DNA of 63,297 nt, taken from positions 1-63,297 of the forward strand of contig NZ_JTLD01000024.1 of NCBI RefSeq assembly GCF_000798815.1, given 5' to 3'. Each line of letters starts with the position of its first letter. The stretch's first letter is position 1. This document shows, in pieces, positions 37,921 to 46,575 of the stretch. Position numbers and translations under genes: made by a program. Under the pieces are notes generated by a model. The model saw only the letters and a list, made by a program, of their open reading frames with translations, made no database searches and was not told the origin of the DNA. The stretch comes from Alistipes sp. ZOR0009 (GTDB lineage Bacteria > Bacteroidota > Bacteroidia > Bacteroidales > ZOR0009).

Positions 37921-38311
37921 AGAGCAACGGTCTTTACCGTTGGGGCTATCGGTTTAATAAGAGGAGCGCTGTACCAACGGAAATGCGCTAAGCAAGTTCG
38001 GTTAGGACGTAGCCACACCCCACCAACGGGAAGCGGCTGCATAAACGCTTGGCGGAGGCTCCCTGCTGCTGCTAACAACGCCTGCTAACGAGGTGGCTAC
38101 CTGGCAGCCTACGTGGCAACAAAAAACCCGCCACTTTTTTGAACCATTTTTTTAGAAGCACGTTCCTAAATTATTAACATCCGGAATAGACTGTAGGTCA
38201 TGCAGCTTAGAAAAGGGCGTTTGCCTTATACTAACGGTCAAAAGAGCAGAGCCTACCTGTTTATGACGAAAGTAAAATGATTTTATAACTTAAAGCGGAA
38301 AGGAGGTATTT
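37921..38311. other. Gap between the array and the 117-residue gene
   Basis: About 390 bp. The left half is GC-rich and resembles decayed repeat edge; the right half is AT-rich and should carry the promoter, but I see no clear -33/-7 pair. It ends in a strong Shine-Dalgarno-like AAAGGAGG just before the ATG, unusual for this genome. Confidence 0.5.
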
Positions 38312-38665
38312 ATGGCACGAGCAAAAAGAACATCTACCTCGCTAGATAATCTAAAGCTACGACTTTCGGGAATGACATCTATCGATCCTAAGCTCGATCT
38401 TGGTAACGAGATTACAGCAGCAGAGGCCGAAAGCTTGGTAAAGACATGCGACACGATGCTTCAAAACTACAACACGCTACTCTCCGATATCGACGAGCAG
38501 CAGTTTGCACTTGAGAAAATCGAAAAGAAGATTGACACCTTCTGCGCAAACATTCTATCATCTGCAGCAGTTAAGTTTGGTAAAGACAGCATCGAGTACG
38601 AAAAGGTTGGAGGCACGCGCATCAGCGACATTAAGCGTAACAAAAAACCGGGTTCTGACAAGTAG
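38312..38665 (+). CDS. Small conserved protein of unknown function
   Basis: 117 residues, no signal peptide or membrane helix. It has a basic N-terminus (MARAKRTS), two long helices (about 30-75, with coiled-coil character in the segment EQQFALEKIEKKIDTF), then VKFGKDSIEYEKVGGTRISD and a basic tail. The KFGKDSIEYEKVGGTR pattern is, as far as I recall, shared by Bacteroidetes hypothetical proteins; the function is unknown. Preceded by AAAGGAGG eight bases before the ATG and by a 42-bp array further up. Own terminator. It could bind nucleic acid, but that is a guess from the basic ends. Confidence 0.8.
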   Translation: MARAKRTSTSLDNLKLRLSGMTSIDPKLDLGNEITAAEAESLVKTCDTMLQNYNTLLSDIDEQQFALEKIEKKIDTFCANILSSAAVKFGKDSIEYEKVGGTRISDIKRNKKPGSDK

Positions 38666-38706
38666 CTTGCTTTTTATAAAGCCTAATCGGACTTTTTGTG
38701 ATTTTA

Positions 38707-38740
38707 AGGAGGCTACTTCGGCTTGAGGTGGCCTCTTTCG
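38707..38740 (+). terminator. Terminator after the 117-residue gene
   Basis: AGGAGGCtAC/GTgGCCTC stem with a trailing TTTCGGTTT. Confidence 0.65.
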
Positions 38741-39058
38741 GTTTAAATGCCCCTCCATCCTACAGCGCTGCCGCTAGGCTACCTCCCAGCGCGTGATTCT
38801 TAGGTAGCAGCCATTGGTAAAAGGGTGTAACGCTACCATTCCTTGCGCATCAAAGCCGCCCATTCGGAGCTAAGCCTCGTCCCCTTCTCGTTCCCCCTTT
38901 TTCCTAAAAATAGTCGGCCGTTGTTTTCGGTATATGGCAGATTATGGCTAGCATTGCAGCGTTAACAGGAAATCGCATACATTGCAACCTAAAAGGCCAC
39001 ATGGCTAGCGCTACGCCTATCCATGCGGATGCTTCTAACCATTAAACATCTTACCGGG
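38741..39058. other. Intergenic region upstream of the dipeptidase gene
   Basis: About 320 bp, mixed GC, with no credible ORF, RNA structure or promoter match that I can support. Confidence 0.5.
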
Positions 39059-40663
39059 ATGAATAAAAGAATAAAGGGAGTTGTACTCCTATGGCTGGGG
39101 ATGATGGCAGGCTTAAGCGCCTACTCGCAGCCCAGCGATCCCTACTTTGGGGAGACCTGCACCAGCATCATGGTGGGCAAAAAGGCCACCATCGACAAGT
39201 CGGTTATTACCAGCCACACCTGCGACGGCAGCTACCGCACCTGGCTAAACGTGGTGCCTGCTGCCACCTTTGCCGACACCGCCAGGCACTTGGTGTACAA
39301 GGGAACGCTCAAAACCGAAAGCGTAAACGACAAAAACGGGCTTACCCTGGTAGGCTCCATCCCTCAGGTTGCCCAAACCTACGGCTACCTAAACACCGCC
39401 TACCCCTGCCTCAACGAAAAGCAGCTGGGCATGGGCGAAACCACCATCGTGGGACGCAAGGAGCTGGTTAACGAAAAGGGGATGTTCAACATCGAGGAGC
39501 TGCAGCGCGTAGCCCTTCAGAGATGCACCACCGCCCGCGAGGCCATTAAGCTTATGGGATCGCTCGTTAAGCAGTACGGCTACGGCGACTGGGGCGAAAG
39601 CCTTACCATTGCCGACAAAAAGGAGGTTTGGCTATTCGAGGTGTTCGGCGAAGGTCCCGACCACATCGGTGGCGTATGGGCCGCACAGCGCATACCAGAC
39701 GATCATGTGGGCGTATCGGCCAACTTCTCGCGCATCGGCGAGATAGACCTCTCCCAGCCCGACTACTTTATGGCATCGGACAACGTTAAGGAGGTGGCGC
39801 AACGCCTTAAGCTGTGGGACGGCACCGCGCCTTTTAAATTCTGGAAGGCTTTTAGCCACATCAAAAAGCCGTTCACCATCCGCGAGTTCTTTATCCTTAG
39901 CAGCTTTGCCCCATCGCTCAACCTTAAGTACGATGCCGACGAAATCCCCTTCTCCGTAAAGCCAGAGAAGAAGGTAGCCGTGCAGGATGTGTTTGCCCTA
40001 TACCGCACCACCTACGAAGGCACCTTCTACGACATGACCAAGAACCTAAAGGTGGTAAAAACCACCTACAAGAAGGATGGATCGGTAGAAAAGGTGGATA
40101 CCGTGCTGTACGAAGGCGCCAACCCTTGGATGGGTAAGGATGAAATAGCCATTTACAACGCCCTTAAGCCCGGATCGGTAGAGTTTCAGCGAACAGTATC
40201 TGTAGCATGGTGCTCCTACTCCGAAATCATACAGCTGCGCGACTGGCTACCCGACGAGGTTGGCGGCGTGGCGTGGTTCTCGTTTGATAACCCCGGCCAA
40301 AGCCCCCGTTTGCCCATCTACTCGGGCAACCTATCGCTCCCCGACAGCTACAGCATCTGCGGGCAGCAGCGCTACCGCGAGGATGCCGCGCTATGGAGCT
40401 TCCGCAAGGCCAACAAGCTGGCTACCGTTAAATGGCAAAAGAGCCGCAAGACAATAGAAACCGAGGTGGCCACCCTCGAAACCAAGGCGCTAGCCGAACA
40501 ACCCGCCCTAGAGGAGCAGGTAAAGGAGCTGGTGAAAAAGGGGAAAAACAAGGAGGCCCGCGAGCTGGTTACCCGCTACTCCAACGACTTTGCCCGCAGC
40601 GCCATGCAGCGCTGGACCGAGCTCGAAAGATCGTTCTGGGGCCAGTTTGGACGAGGATTCTAG
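39059..40663 (+). CDS. C69-family dipeptidase
   Basis: About 534 residues from the ATG at 39059 (MNKRIKGVVLLWLGMMAGLSA); the ORF extension upstream is less likely. After the signal peptide comes the catalytic Cys in ETCTSIMVGKKATIDKSV, typical of family C69 (PepD-like) N-terminal nucleophile hydrolases, in which Cys becomes the new N-terminus. Further markers are SHTCDGSYRTW, YGDWGESLTIADKKEVWLFEVFG and HVGVSANFSRIGEID. It hydrolyses dipeptides in the periplasm or on the surface. Codons are clearly more GC-rich than in genes at 10-24 kb. A good terminator follows. Confidence 0.93.
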   Translation: MNKRIKGVVLLWLGMMAGLSAYSQPSDPYFGETCTSIMVGKKATIDKSVITSHTCDGSYRTWLNVVPAATFADTARHLVYKGTLKTESVNDKNGLTLVGSIPQVAQTYGYLNTAYPCLNEKQLGMGETTIVGRKELVNEKGMFNIEELQRVALQRCTTAREAIKLMGSLVKQYGYGDWGESLTIADKKEVWLFEVFGEGPDHIGGVWAAQRIPDDHVGVSANFSRIGEIDLSQPDYFMASDNVKEVAQRLKLWDGTAPFKFWKAFSHIKKPFTIREFFILSSFAPSLNLKYDADEIPFSVKPEKKVAVQDVFALYRTTYEGTFYDMTKNLKVVKTTYKKDGSVEKVDTVLYEGANPWMGKDEIAIYNALKPGSVEFQRTVSVAWCSYSEIIQLRDWLPDEVGGVAWFSFDNPGQSPRLPIYSGNLSLPDSYSICGQQRYREDAALWSFRKANKLATVKWQKSRKTIETEVATLETKALAEQPALEEQVKELVKKGKNKEARELVTRYSNDFARSAMQRWTELERSFWGQFGRGF

Positions 40664-40689
40664 TCCTGACACCCCCACAAAAGCATACG

Positions 40690-40722
40690 GCGGAGCATCC
40701 CATATGGGGTGCTCCGCTTTTC
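40690..40722 (+). terminator. Terminator after the C69 dipeptidase gene
   Basis: CGGAGCAtcCC/GGggTGCTCCG with TTTTCG. Confidence 0.85.
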
Positions 40723-41038
40723 GTTAGCATGGTTGTTAATGCGTTTGATTCAGCAAGTAAAGGCAGCTTCTCAAAAAGTAGGCACTGGGATCTGTTATTC
40801 AGCAGCGCCACCCCACGCCGAACTACCCTAATCCCCAAATGAGGGTTTCCTCCATTCTTTGATTTCAACAAGATAGCGTTACAAAAAGGGTCGCTTCCCG
40901 CTGCTCATCCCTAAATATGGATAGCTTACAAGCGGCTATTCCAGAACCTTTTTAAAAGGTCATTCAAATATTTAATCATACGAATAGTTCTATCGTTGTT
41001 TTTCTATATTTACGCACTAAATAGCATAAAAATTACAC
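40723..41038. other. Intergenic region before the DUF2846-like gene
   Basis: About 315 bp with no credible gene. The end near 41000 is AT-rich, with CTATATTTAC (41005-41014) as a weak -7 candidate. Confidence 0.45.
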
Positions 41039-41611
41039 ATGAAACATTTTAAGTTACTCCTTCTTGTGATAGCCTTTTTAGGGATAAAACTCCCCTCCTT
41101 TTCACAAGGTTTTACCCCACCAGCCGACTCCAATGCGGTTGTCTATTTCGTTAGAGTCTCCAATTTTGGAGGGGCTATATCTTTCGAATACTTCGACAAC
41201 GAAAAGTTTGTAGGTATTTTCAAAGGGAAAAACTACATGAGATATGAATGCCCTGCTGGGAAACACCTGCTTTGGGCATCGTCGGAGAATAAGGAGTTTT
41301 TAGACTGCGACCTAAAGGCTGGAGAAATCTACCTTGTTCTTGTAAACATCGAAATGGGAATGTGGAAGGCAAGAGTTGAATTAGAGCCTCTTACCGTTGA
41401 CAATAAAGATTTTGAACGGGCAAAGGCGCTGGTACTTAAACAAGCACCAATAGAAACTTCCGAGGATAAAATCAAATCGACACAAGAAAAGCTAACCGAA
41501 AGAGGGTTTGTGGAGAATATCATGAAGCTGTACGAAGAAAAATGGAAGCACGACGAGTGTACCAAAAAGCTCAACTCGGAATATGCCATTCCCCGCGAAA
41601 AGTTAAACTAG
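41039..41611 (+). CDS. Exported DUF2846-like protein
   Basis: 190 residues. Residues 1-22 are a signal peptide (LLLLVIAFLGIKLPSFSQG). The first 110 residues of the mature protein match the DUF2846 pattern: VVYFVRVSNFGGAISFEYF, a VGIFKGKNYMRYECPAGKHLLWAS motif (about 60-83), and KAGEIYLVLVNIEMG. The rest is helical and lysine-rich. The function is unknown; DUF2846 proteins are often envelope-located. Monocistronic with a palindromic terminator. Confidence 0.75.
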   Translation: MKHFKLLLLVIAFLGIKLPSFSQGFTPPADSNAVVYFVRVSNFGGAISFEYFDNEKFVGIFKGKNYMRYECPAGKHLLWASSENKEFLDCDLKAGEIYLVLVNIEMGMWKARVELEPLTVDNKDFERAKALVLKQAPIETSEDKIKSTQEKLTERGFVENIMKLYEEKWKHDECTKKLNSEYAIPREKLN

Positions 41612-41633
41612 CTAGGTAAAATAAGTAGAATAT

Positions 41634-41663
41634 CATTCGGGAGTATGTAGATACTCCCGAATG
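41634..41663 (+). terminator. Hairpin after the DUF2846-like gene
   Basis: Perfect CATTCGGGAGTA/TACTCCCGAATG with a six-base loop; the T-run after it is weak. Confidence 0.7.
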
Positions 41664-41817
41664 CTTTAAAGCTATCTCAATACGAATAAATGATACAGGT
41701 AGAGCTTTAGCCTTTTTGCTAGATCAATTTTTATTCAATTTTATCCTTTCTTTCTTACAGGCTGCTACTACTTATCGAAAAGATTAAAAACAGAAATAAC
41801 AAATAAGCTATCTACAC

Positions 41818-42045
41818 ATGGGAATAGGAGGACCAATACTGAATTTTATAGGAGCAGTAGTAAGATGGATATATGGAACCTTATGGAGAACTATTGCCCA
41901 AAAACCAAAATTCAAATTTCGCGAGTATTTATATGGTCCTGAAAATTCGGACGACTGGTACGATCTAACAGGGCACTGCTTTGTGAATAAAATTGTTGCT
42001 TTGGGTGCTATAGTTCTAATTTTACTATTAAGGTTTTGGCATTAA
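41818..42045 (+). CDS. Small membrane protein of unknown function
   Basis: 75 residues with two hydrophobic segments, about 6-22 (ILNFIGAVVRWIYGTLW) and 58-73 (IVALGAIVLILLLRFW), separated by a charged, aromatic loop (KFREYLYGPENSDDWYD). No family recognised. Own unit: it is preceded by 200 bp and followed by a hairpin that also serves the convergent gene. Confidence 0.7.
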   Translation: MGIGGPILNFIGAVVRWIYGTLWRTIAQKPKFKFREYLYGPENSDDWYDLTGHCFVNKIVALGAIVLILLLRFWH

Positions 42046-42094
42046 AATCAGCGATCCATCCATAATCTCCAACTTCTGCTACAAAACATAAAAT

Positions 42095-42120
42095 AGGGCC
42101 CTACTATCGCTAGTAGGGTC
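42095..42120 (-). terminator. Terminator after the 179-residue lipocalin-like gene
   Basis: GGCCCTACT/TAGTAGGGTC stem; the minus strand continues with a T-rich stretch (CTATTTTATG). Confidence 0.75.
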
Positions 42121-42125
42121 TCCGC

Positions 42126-42665
42126 TTACGCTTTAGCATCCTCTCTTCGCTGAGCAAACACCTCCTGTGTCAGCTGCCAGCTTTTACCTCCATCGGCAGA
42201 AACATAAGCCTCCCACTTAAACGTACTCTCGGTAATATCCCTAAATAGCCATTTTGAGATTAAAGGTTTCTCGCCTAGGGGAATCTCCAAATGAACTATC
42301 TGGCTACCCTCAACCATCATCCTCAAAATATTGAATTGCGGGTTAACGGCACCTATCCAAGCAGCCTTAACGCAATCTTCCCCTTTGTCATAAAAGCGGA
42401 TGGTGGTTCCATACTGCCCTAACGGATACTCACCCGTTCCTCGGTGAACCACGCTAGGGCAAATCCAGCTATCCTGTACGGCTTTTCCTTCTAATACCCA
42501 TGCAAAGTGCCACTCGCCAGGAACATTCCAGGTGCTACCATCCTCCTTATGTCCCACCCAATCGAAATCCCATGCACCAATAAGCGGTTCATACGCCTTT
42601 AGTAAAGGATAGATTTCGGGATGAGGAGCCTTTGCTACCAACGTTTCGATAAAATGCCTATTCAT
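42126..42665 (-). CDS. DUF1579-like protein of unknown function
   Basis: 179 residues, no signal peptide. Strand-rich throughout with aromatic positions (WDFDWVGHKEDGSTW, WHFAWVLEGKAVQDSW, YGTTIRFYDKGED), in the manner of DUF1579/lipocalin-like small beta-barrel proteins. The C-terminal part (FKWEAYVSADGGKSWQL) closes the barrel. Probably binds a small hydrophobic molecule, which is inference. Monocistronic, divergent from the amylase gene, sharing a 360-bp intergenic region. Confidence 0.65.
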   Translation of the reverse strand: MNRHFIETLVAKAPHPEIYPLLKAYEPLIGAWDFDWVGHKEDGSTWNVPGEWHFAWVLEGKAVQDSWICPSVVHRGTGEYPLGQYGTTIRFYDKGEDCVKAAWIGAVNPQFNILRMMVEGSQIVHLEIPLGEKPLISKWLFRDITESTFKWEAYVSADGGKSWQLTQEVFAQRREDAKA

Positions 42666-43024
42666 TATGCTTAATGGTTAAGTAAAACAGCAAGTAGAGC
42701 TAAAATATTCGTACTTCTAATATCAATAAGCTTACGGTATTGCCCTACCAGCCGCTACCTTAAGCCTTTTGGCAAATAGCCATTTACATGTTTAACAACA
42801 CACAATGCAAACGCAAACGTTACCGCAATCGAATCCGCAAACGTTAGCTACGATTCTTTCTAAGAAATGGCAGCAAACACATAGACATCAATTGACATTA
42901 ACAAGAAAACGACATAATTTTAACTTACATTAATTCCAAGACTTCAAATATAGTATCTTATAACCAAGTATAGCACAGCGTGCGGCTATCAAGCCAACCG
43001 TTTTGCTAGTTAAACCTCGTAAAC
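42666..43024. other. Regulatory gap between the DUF1579-like and alpha-amylase genes
   Basis: About 360 bp. It contains the LacI-family-like half-site repeats described separately, an AT-rich stretch toward 43000, and no credible gene. Confidence 0.55.
42812..42846. promoter_or_regulatory. Two CGCAAACGTTA sites upstream of the alpha-amylase gene
   Basis: CGCAAACGTTA occurs at 42812-42822 and again exactly 24 bp later at 42836-42846, both in the same orientation. The core GCAAACGTT resembles LacI/PurR-family operators. They lie about 180-210 bp before the gene. Confidence 0.5.
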
Positions 43025-44413
43025 ATGAAAAGAAATCAGAATCGCTTTTTCCGGCTAGTAGTAGCATTGAGCCTAACGGTTCTGCTACTTGGAGGATGCA
43101 ACAAAGAGCAGCCCATCAACGATGCTAAGCAGAGCAGCGCCACCGCCATCGTCAAAAATGGGAATTACCTCAAAACAACCACCAATGCGAGCGTAATGAT
43201 GCAGGCCTTCTACTGGGATGTTCCTGCTGGCGGAACCTGGTGGGATGCCCTAAGCACAAAAGTTGACGATTGGAGCGCTGTCGGCATTAACGCCATATGG
43301 CTTCCACCTGCATCGAAAGCGCAAAATGGCGCTTACTCCATGGGTTACGATCCCTTCGACTACTACGACTTTGGACAGTACTTCCAGATGGGATCAACCG
43401 AAACGCGCTTTGGATCAAAAACCGAGCTGCAAAACCTAATTAGCACTGCGCATCAGTATGGGCTAAAGGTTTACGCCGATATTGTTATTAACCACAACAG
43501 CGGCGGTGCATCGGAGGCAAATCCATACACCAATACCAGCACATGGACCAGCTTTACCCCTGCCTCCGGACTCTTTACCCGCACCGCCAGCGACTTCCAT
43601 CCAAACAGCTTCGACCAAAGCGACCTTGGGGCATTTGGAGGCTATCCCGATTTATGCCACAACAACCCTCACGTACAAGATTGGCTGTGGAAGCTACCCA
43701 ACTCCGTTGCCAAATACTACAAAAATGTAATGGGTTTCGACGGCTGGCGATTCGACTATGTGAAAGGATACGAGCCATGGGTTGTGCGCGAATGGAACAA
43801 TGCTGCAGGAGGATTTTCTGTTGGCGAACTTTGGGATAGCAACGTCGACTACCTAAACTGGTGGGCCAACGAAGCCAACTCGTCAGTTTTCGACTTTGCA
43901 TGCTACTACGCCATGAACGATGCCTTTGATGGGAACGACCTCACCAAACTCAATAGAGACATGATGTGGAAAAGAAACCCATTCCGTGCGGTAACCTTTG
44001 TCACCAACCACGATACCGACGAGATATGGAACAAGCTACTTGCCTATGCCTACATCCTTACCCACGAAGGCTACCCCTGTATCTTCTACCGCGACTACGA
44101 GGAGTGGTTAAATAAGGATCAAATGAACAACCTGATTTGGATTCACAACAATTTGGCAGGCGGTTCTACCAATATTCTTTACGCCGACAACGATGAGTAT
44201 GTTGCCCGTCGTAACGGATACAACAATGCAGGGTTGGTGGTGTACATCAACAATGCAGATACCTGGCAGGAACGCTGGGTTGAGACAAACTGGTCGAATA
44301 CCCGCATAAAAGATTACACAGGACACTCGAACTGGGAACCTGTAACCCAAAGCGGTAAATGGGTAAAGGTGCAAGCACCGCCCAAAAGCTACACCGTTTG
44401 GTCGGTAAAGTAG
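43025..44413 (+). CDS. GH13 alpha-amylase lipoprotein, archaeal (GH13_7-like) type
   Basis: 462 residues with a lipobox (LTVLLLGGCN, Cys about residue 25), so probably surface- or periplasm-anchored. GH13 regions: VYADIVINH (about 152), the catalytic Asp in GWRFDYVKGY (about 243), the acid Glu in VGELWD (about 266) and the transition-state Asp in FVTNHDTDEIWN (about 328). RDYEEWLNKDQMNNLIWIHN and NLAGGSTNILY closely resemble Thermococcales alpha-amylases of subfamily GH13_7. It hydrolyses alpha-1,4 glucans such as starch or glycogen. No SusCD pair is nearby. Ends in a strong terminator. Confidence 0.95.
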   Translation: MKRNQNRFFRLVVALSLTVLLLGGCNKEQPINDAKQSSATAIVKNGNYLKTTTNASVMMQAFYWDVPAGGTWWDALSTKVDDWSAVGINAIWLPPASKAQNGAYSMGYDPFDYYDFGQYFQMGSTETRFGSKTELQNLISTAHQYGLKVYADIVINHNSGGASEANPYTNTSTWTSFTPASGLFTRTASDFHPNSFDQSDLGAFGGYPDLCHNNPHVQDWLWKLPNSVAKYYKNVMGFDGWRFDYVKGYEPWVVREWNNAAGGFSVGELWDSNVDYLNWWANEANSSVFDFACYYAMNDAFDGNDLTKLNRDMMWKRNPFRAVTFVTNHDTDEIWNKLLAYAYILTHEGYPCIFYRDYEEWLNKDQMNNLIWIHNNLAGGSTNILYADNDEYVARRNGYNNAGLVVYINNADTWQERWVETNWSNTRIKDYTGHSNWEPVTQSGKWVKVQAPPKSYTVWSVK

Positions 44414-44427
44414 CACCATAAAACAAG

Positions 44428-44470
44428 CAATCCGCTATACTTCAGCGTTAGTATAGCGGATTGCCTTTTG
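44428..44470 (+). terminator. Terminator after the alpha-amylase gene
   Basis: Long perfect stem CAATCCGCTATAC/GTATAGCGGATTG with CTTTTG. Confidence 0.9.
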
Positions 44471-44481
44471 AAAATAAAAAG

Positions 44482-45153
44482 TTACCCATTTAGGGCTATT
44501 ATACGTAGCCGTTCTTCATCTACAATCTCAACTTGCTTTCCCGATAGTACAATCAAGCCATCCTTCGCCAACCAAGCCAGCGAGAGGTTTACGCTTTCCT
44601 TCGAGAATCCAACCACCTCGGCCAACTCTAGCCGCGTAAGGGGTAGCGCATACTTGGCGCTCCCAAAATGCTTCATAAACTCGAGCAAGGTAAGCGCAAT
44701 TGCCCCCAGCGAGTTTTTGGTATTCTTACGGGTTAGCTCGCCCACCATCTCCTTAGTCATAAGCGACATTAGGTGAACCATGCGGCTGGCAAACTCGCCG
44801 TTGCTGCGGATGAGCCCATCCACCACATGCTTATCTATTAAGCTAACCTCCGAATCGACCAGCGCAACCACCGAAAAATCGACCTGCCGCTCCACAAACG
44901 AGCACATTAGTCCCACAAAGGCCTTTGCAGATACAATGCTAATGGTTGTATTTTGGTTGTCGGTAGCCACATCGAGCTTCACTATCCCCTTCTCGAGGAA
45001 TAGAATGCTGGACATAGCAAACCCCTGCTTTACAATTGTCTCCCCTTTGGTATACCTTACGGTGGTGATGCTGCCAAACAGCTCCGCACGCTGGCTATCG
45101 CTGAGCGCATCAAAGCAGTATTGGGCATCGCACTTGCATGGATTCATAGGCAT
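44482..45153 (-). CDS. Crp/Fnr-family transcriptional regulator
   Basis: 223 residues. Cyclic-nucleotide-binding-type beta-barrel at about residues 25-110 (KGETIVKQGFAMSSILFLEKG), a connecting helix, then a winged-helix HTH (TRLELAEVVGFSKESVNLSLAWL, about 175-197). The N-terminus carries CKCDAQYC (C-x-C-x4-C), reminiscent of Fe-S-binding Fnr-like or redox-sensing members. Divergent from the OsmC-family gene, so a redox or peroxide link is plausible but unproven. Confidence 0.88.
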   Translation of the reverse strand: MPMNPCKCDAQYCFDALSDSQRAELFGSITTVRYTKGETIVKQGFAMSSILFLEKGIVKLDVATDNQNTTISIVSAKAFVGLMCSFVERQVDFSVVALVDSEVSLIDKHVVDGLIRSNGEFASRMVHLMSLMTKEMVGELTRKNTKNSLGAIALTLLEFMKHFGSAKYALPLTRLELAEVVGFSKESVNLSLAWLAKDGLIVLSGKQVEIVDEERLRIIALNG

Positions 45154-45288
45154 AGTTTATAGAACAACGTAAAATTACACATTTAAAGAGGTAATACTAC
45201 ACCTTTATGGGTATAAAACTGGTTGACCGATTTCTTTTAAAGCCAAGCGCAAGATGCTAGGTTTGCCTACAACTAAAACACTAAAGTT

Positions 45289-45729
45289 ATGGCCGATCTT
45301 AGATTTAGAATAAGCGCAAATAGCGAAACACCAACCAAAACGGTAGTAAAGGCTCGCAACTTCCAAATTACCATCGACGAACCCGCCGATTTAGGAGGCA
45401 GCGACTCGGCAGCCAACCCCGTAGAGTATGTGCTAGCCGCCTTTGCTGGCTGCCTCAACGTTATGGCGCACGTGGTTGCCCGCGAGCTGGGCTTTACGCT
45501 TCGCAACGTAACCATCGACATTGCAGGCACGCTTAACCCCGAAAAGCTGTTTGGACAACCTACCGAAGACCGTGCCGGATATAAGGAAATAACAGTAAAG
45601 ATGAAGCCAGATTGCGATGCCGATCCAGAAACCCTACAAAAATGGCTTGAGGCAATTGGCGAACGCTGTCCGGTTTGCGATAACCTAAAAAACCCAACAC
45701 CCGTTAAGCTGGCATTGGGCAAATGCTAA
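45289..45729 (+). CDS. OsmC-family peroxiredoxin-like protein
   Basis: 146 residues. The two catalytic cysteines are visible: FAGCLNVMAHVV (about residue 52) and ERCPVCDNLKNPTPV (about 126). It would reduce organic hydroperoxides with a thiol donor. The motif PADLGGSDSAANPVEYVLAA is typical. Divergent from the Crp/Fnr gene by 135 bp, which suggests regulation by it. Confidence 0.9.
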   Translation: MADLRFRISANSETPTKTVVKARNFQITIDEPADLGGSDSAANPVEYVLAAFAGCLNVMAHVVARELGFTLRNVTIDIAGTLNPEKLFGQPTEDRAGYKEITVKMKPDCDADPETLQKWLEAIGERCPVCDNLKNPTPVKLALGKC

Positions 45730-45750
45730 GAAGCACTATTAACCTTGAAA

Positions 45751-45790
45751 CACGCAAAAGGCCGCAATACAACTTGCGGCCTTTTGCGTG
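45751..45790 (+). terminator. Long palindromic terminator after the OsmC-family gene
   Basis: A perfect 17-bp stem CACGCAAAAGGCCGCAA/TTGCGGCCTTTTGCGTG with a six-base loop. Confidence 0.85.
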
Positions 45791-45999
45791 TAATATAGCA
45801 AACGGAAAGCGCACATATCCTAACCCACACAAGACTGTCGATATACAATCCCAAATCGGAGTATAGCCTAAACACCTCAAGCTTCTTGTAAAGTAAATAT
45901 GGCTACAGCCACAAAAAAGTACCGCTACCATGGTAACAAAATGCTCCATCTGTTGCTACATTGCGCAAATTCGATTTTAAAACAGATAAAATAAGCAAG

Positions 46000-46542
46000 A
46001 TGGTAACCAAGCACACCTCAATCCCCGAGCAATCGGTTCTAAAGCACGAAGAACCTCAATACTCCTACATCGACAGCTTTAGAGGAGTAGCACAAATAGG
46101 GCAGCAACCAGTAAGCGTAGACAACGTTGCCAACCTATTTCTAACAGCAGGTCCCAAATGGGCTGATACGCTAATGAATATTAGAGATAAAGTAGCTGGC
46201 TTGTTTGGACTAAAAACCTCCAAGCAAATGGGCGACGGGCAAAACCAGACAAAAGTAGTTCAGTACGAGGTAGGGCAACAGATGGGCATCTTTAAGGTGG
46301 TAGAGAAAACTGAAAATGAAATCATACTCGGCGAAGAGGACAAGCATTTAAACTTTAAGGTATCCCTACTGCTCGAAACCGTCGCACAAGCCCCCAACAC
46401 CAAACAAATATCCATAACCACAGCCGTAAAATTCAACAACTTTTTTGGGAAAGCGTACTTCTTCCCAGTTAAACCGGTACACGGTATGATCGTAAAGATC
46501 TCGCTAAAGAATATTATTAAGCAAATAGAATCGGGAATATAG
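46000..46542 (+). CDS. DUF2867-family protein
   Basis: 180 residues from the ATG at 46000; a 13-codon extension begins with TTG. DUF2867 signature: YSYIDSFRGV, FLTAGPKWADTLMNIRDKV and FGLKTSK (about 55-75), ending with ILGEEDKHLNFKVSLLLE. No signal peptide. The function is unknown; in other bacteria members occur with SDR-type proteins. It forms a two-gene stretch with the TraB-like gene 34 bp downstream. Confidence 0.85.
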   Translation: MVTKHTSIPEQSVLKHEEPQYSYIDSFRGVAQIGQQPVSVDNVANLFLTAGPKWADTLMNIRDKVAGLFGLKTSKQMGDGQNQTKVVQYEVGQQMGIFKVVEKTENEIILGEEDKHLNFKVSLLLETVAQAPNTKQISITTAVKFNNFFGKAYFFPVKPVHGMIVKISLKNIIKQIESGI

Positions 46543-46575
46543 CCCGCAAATAACCATGAAGAAAAGAGGTAAGTA

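Noticed and set aside
37097-37921. A 274-residue open frame and two long minus-strand frames across the 37.4-kb array
   Set aside because: They consist almost wholly of the 42-bp repeat, which leaves frames open on both strands by its length; no start signals or known domain.
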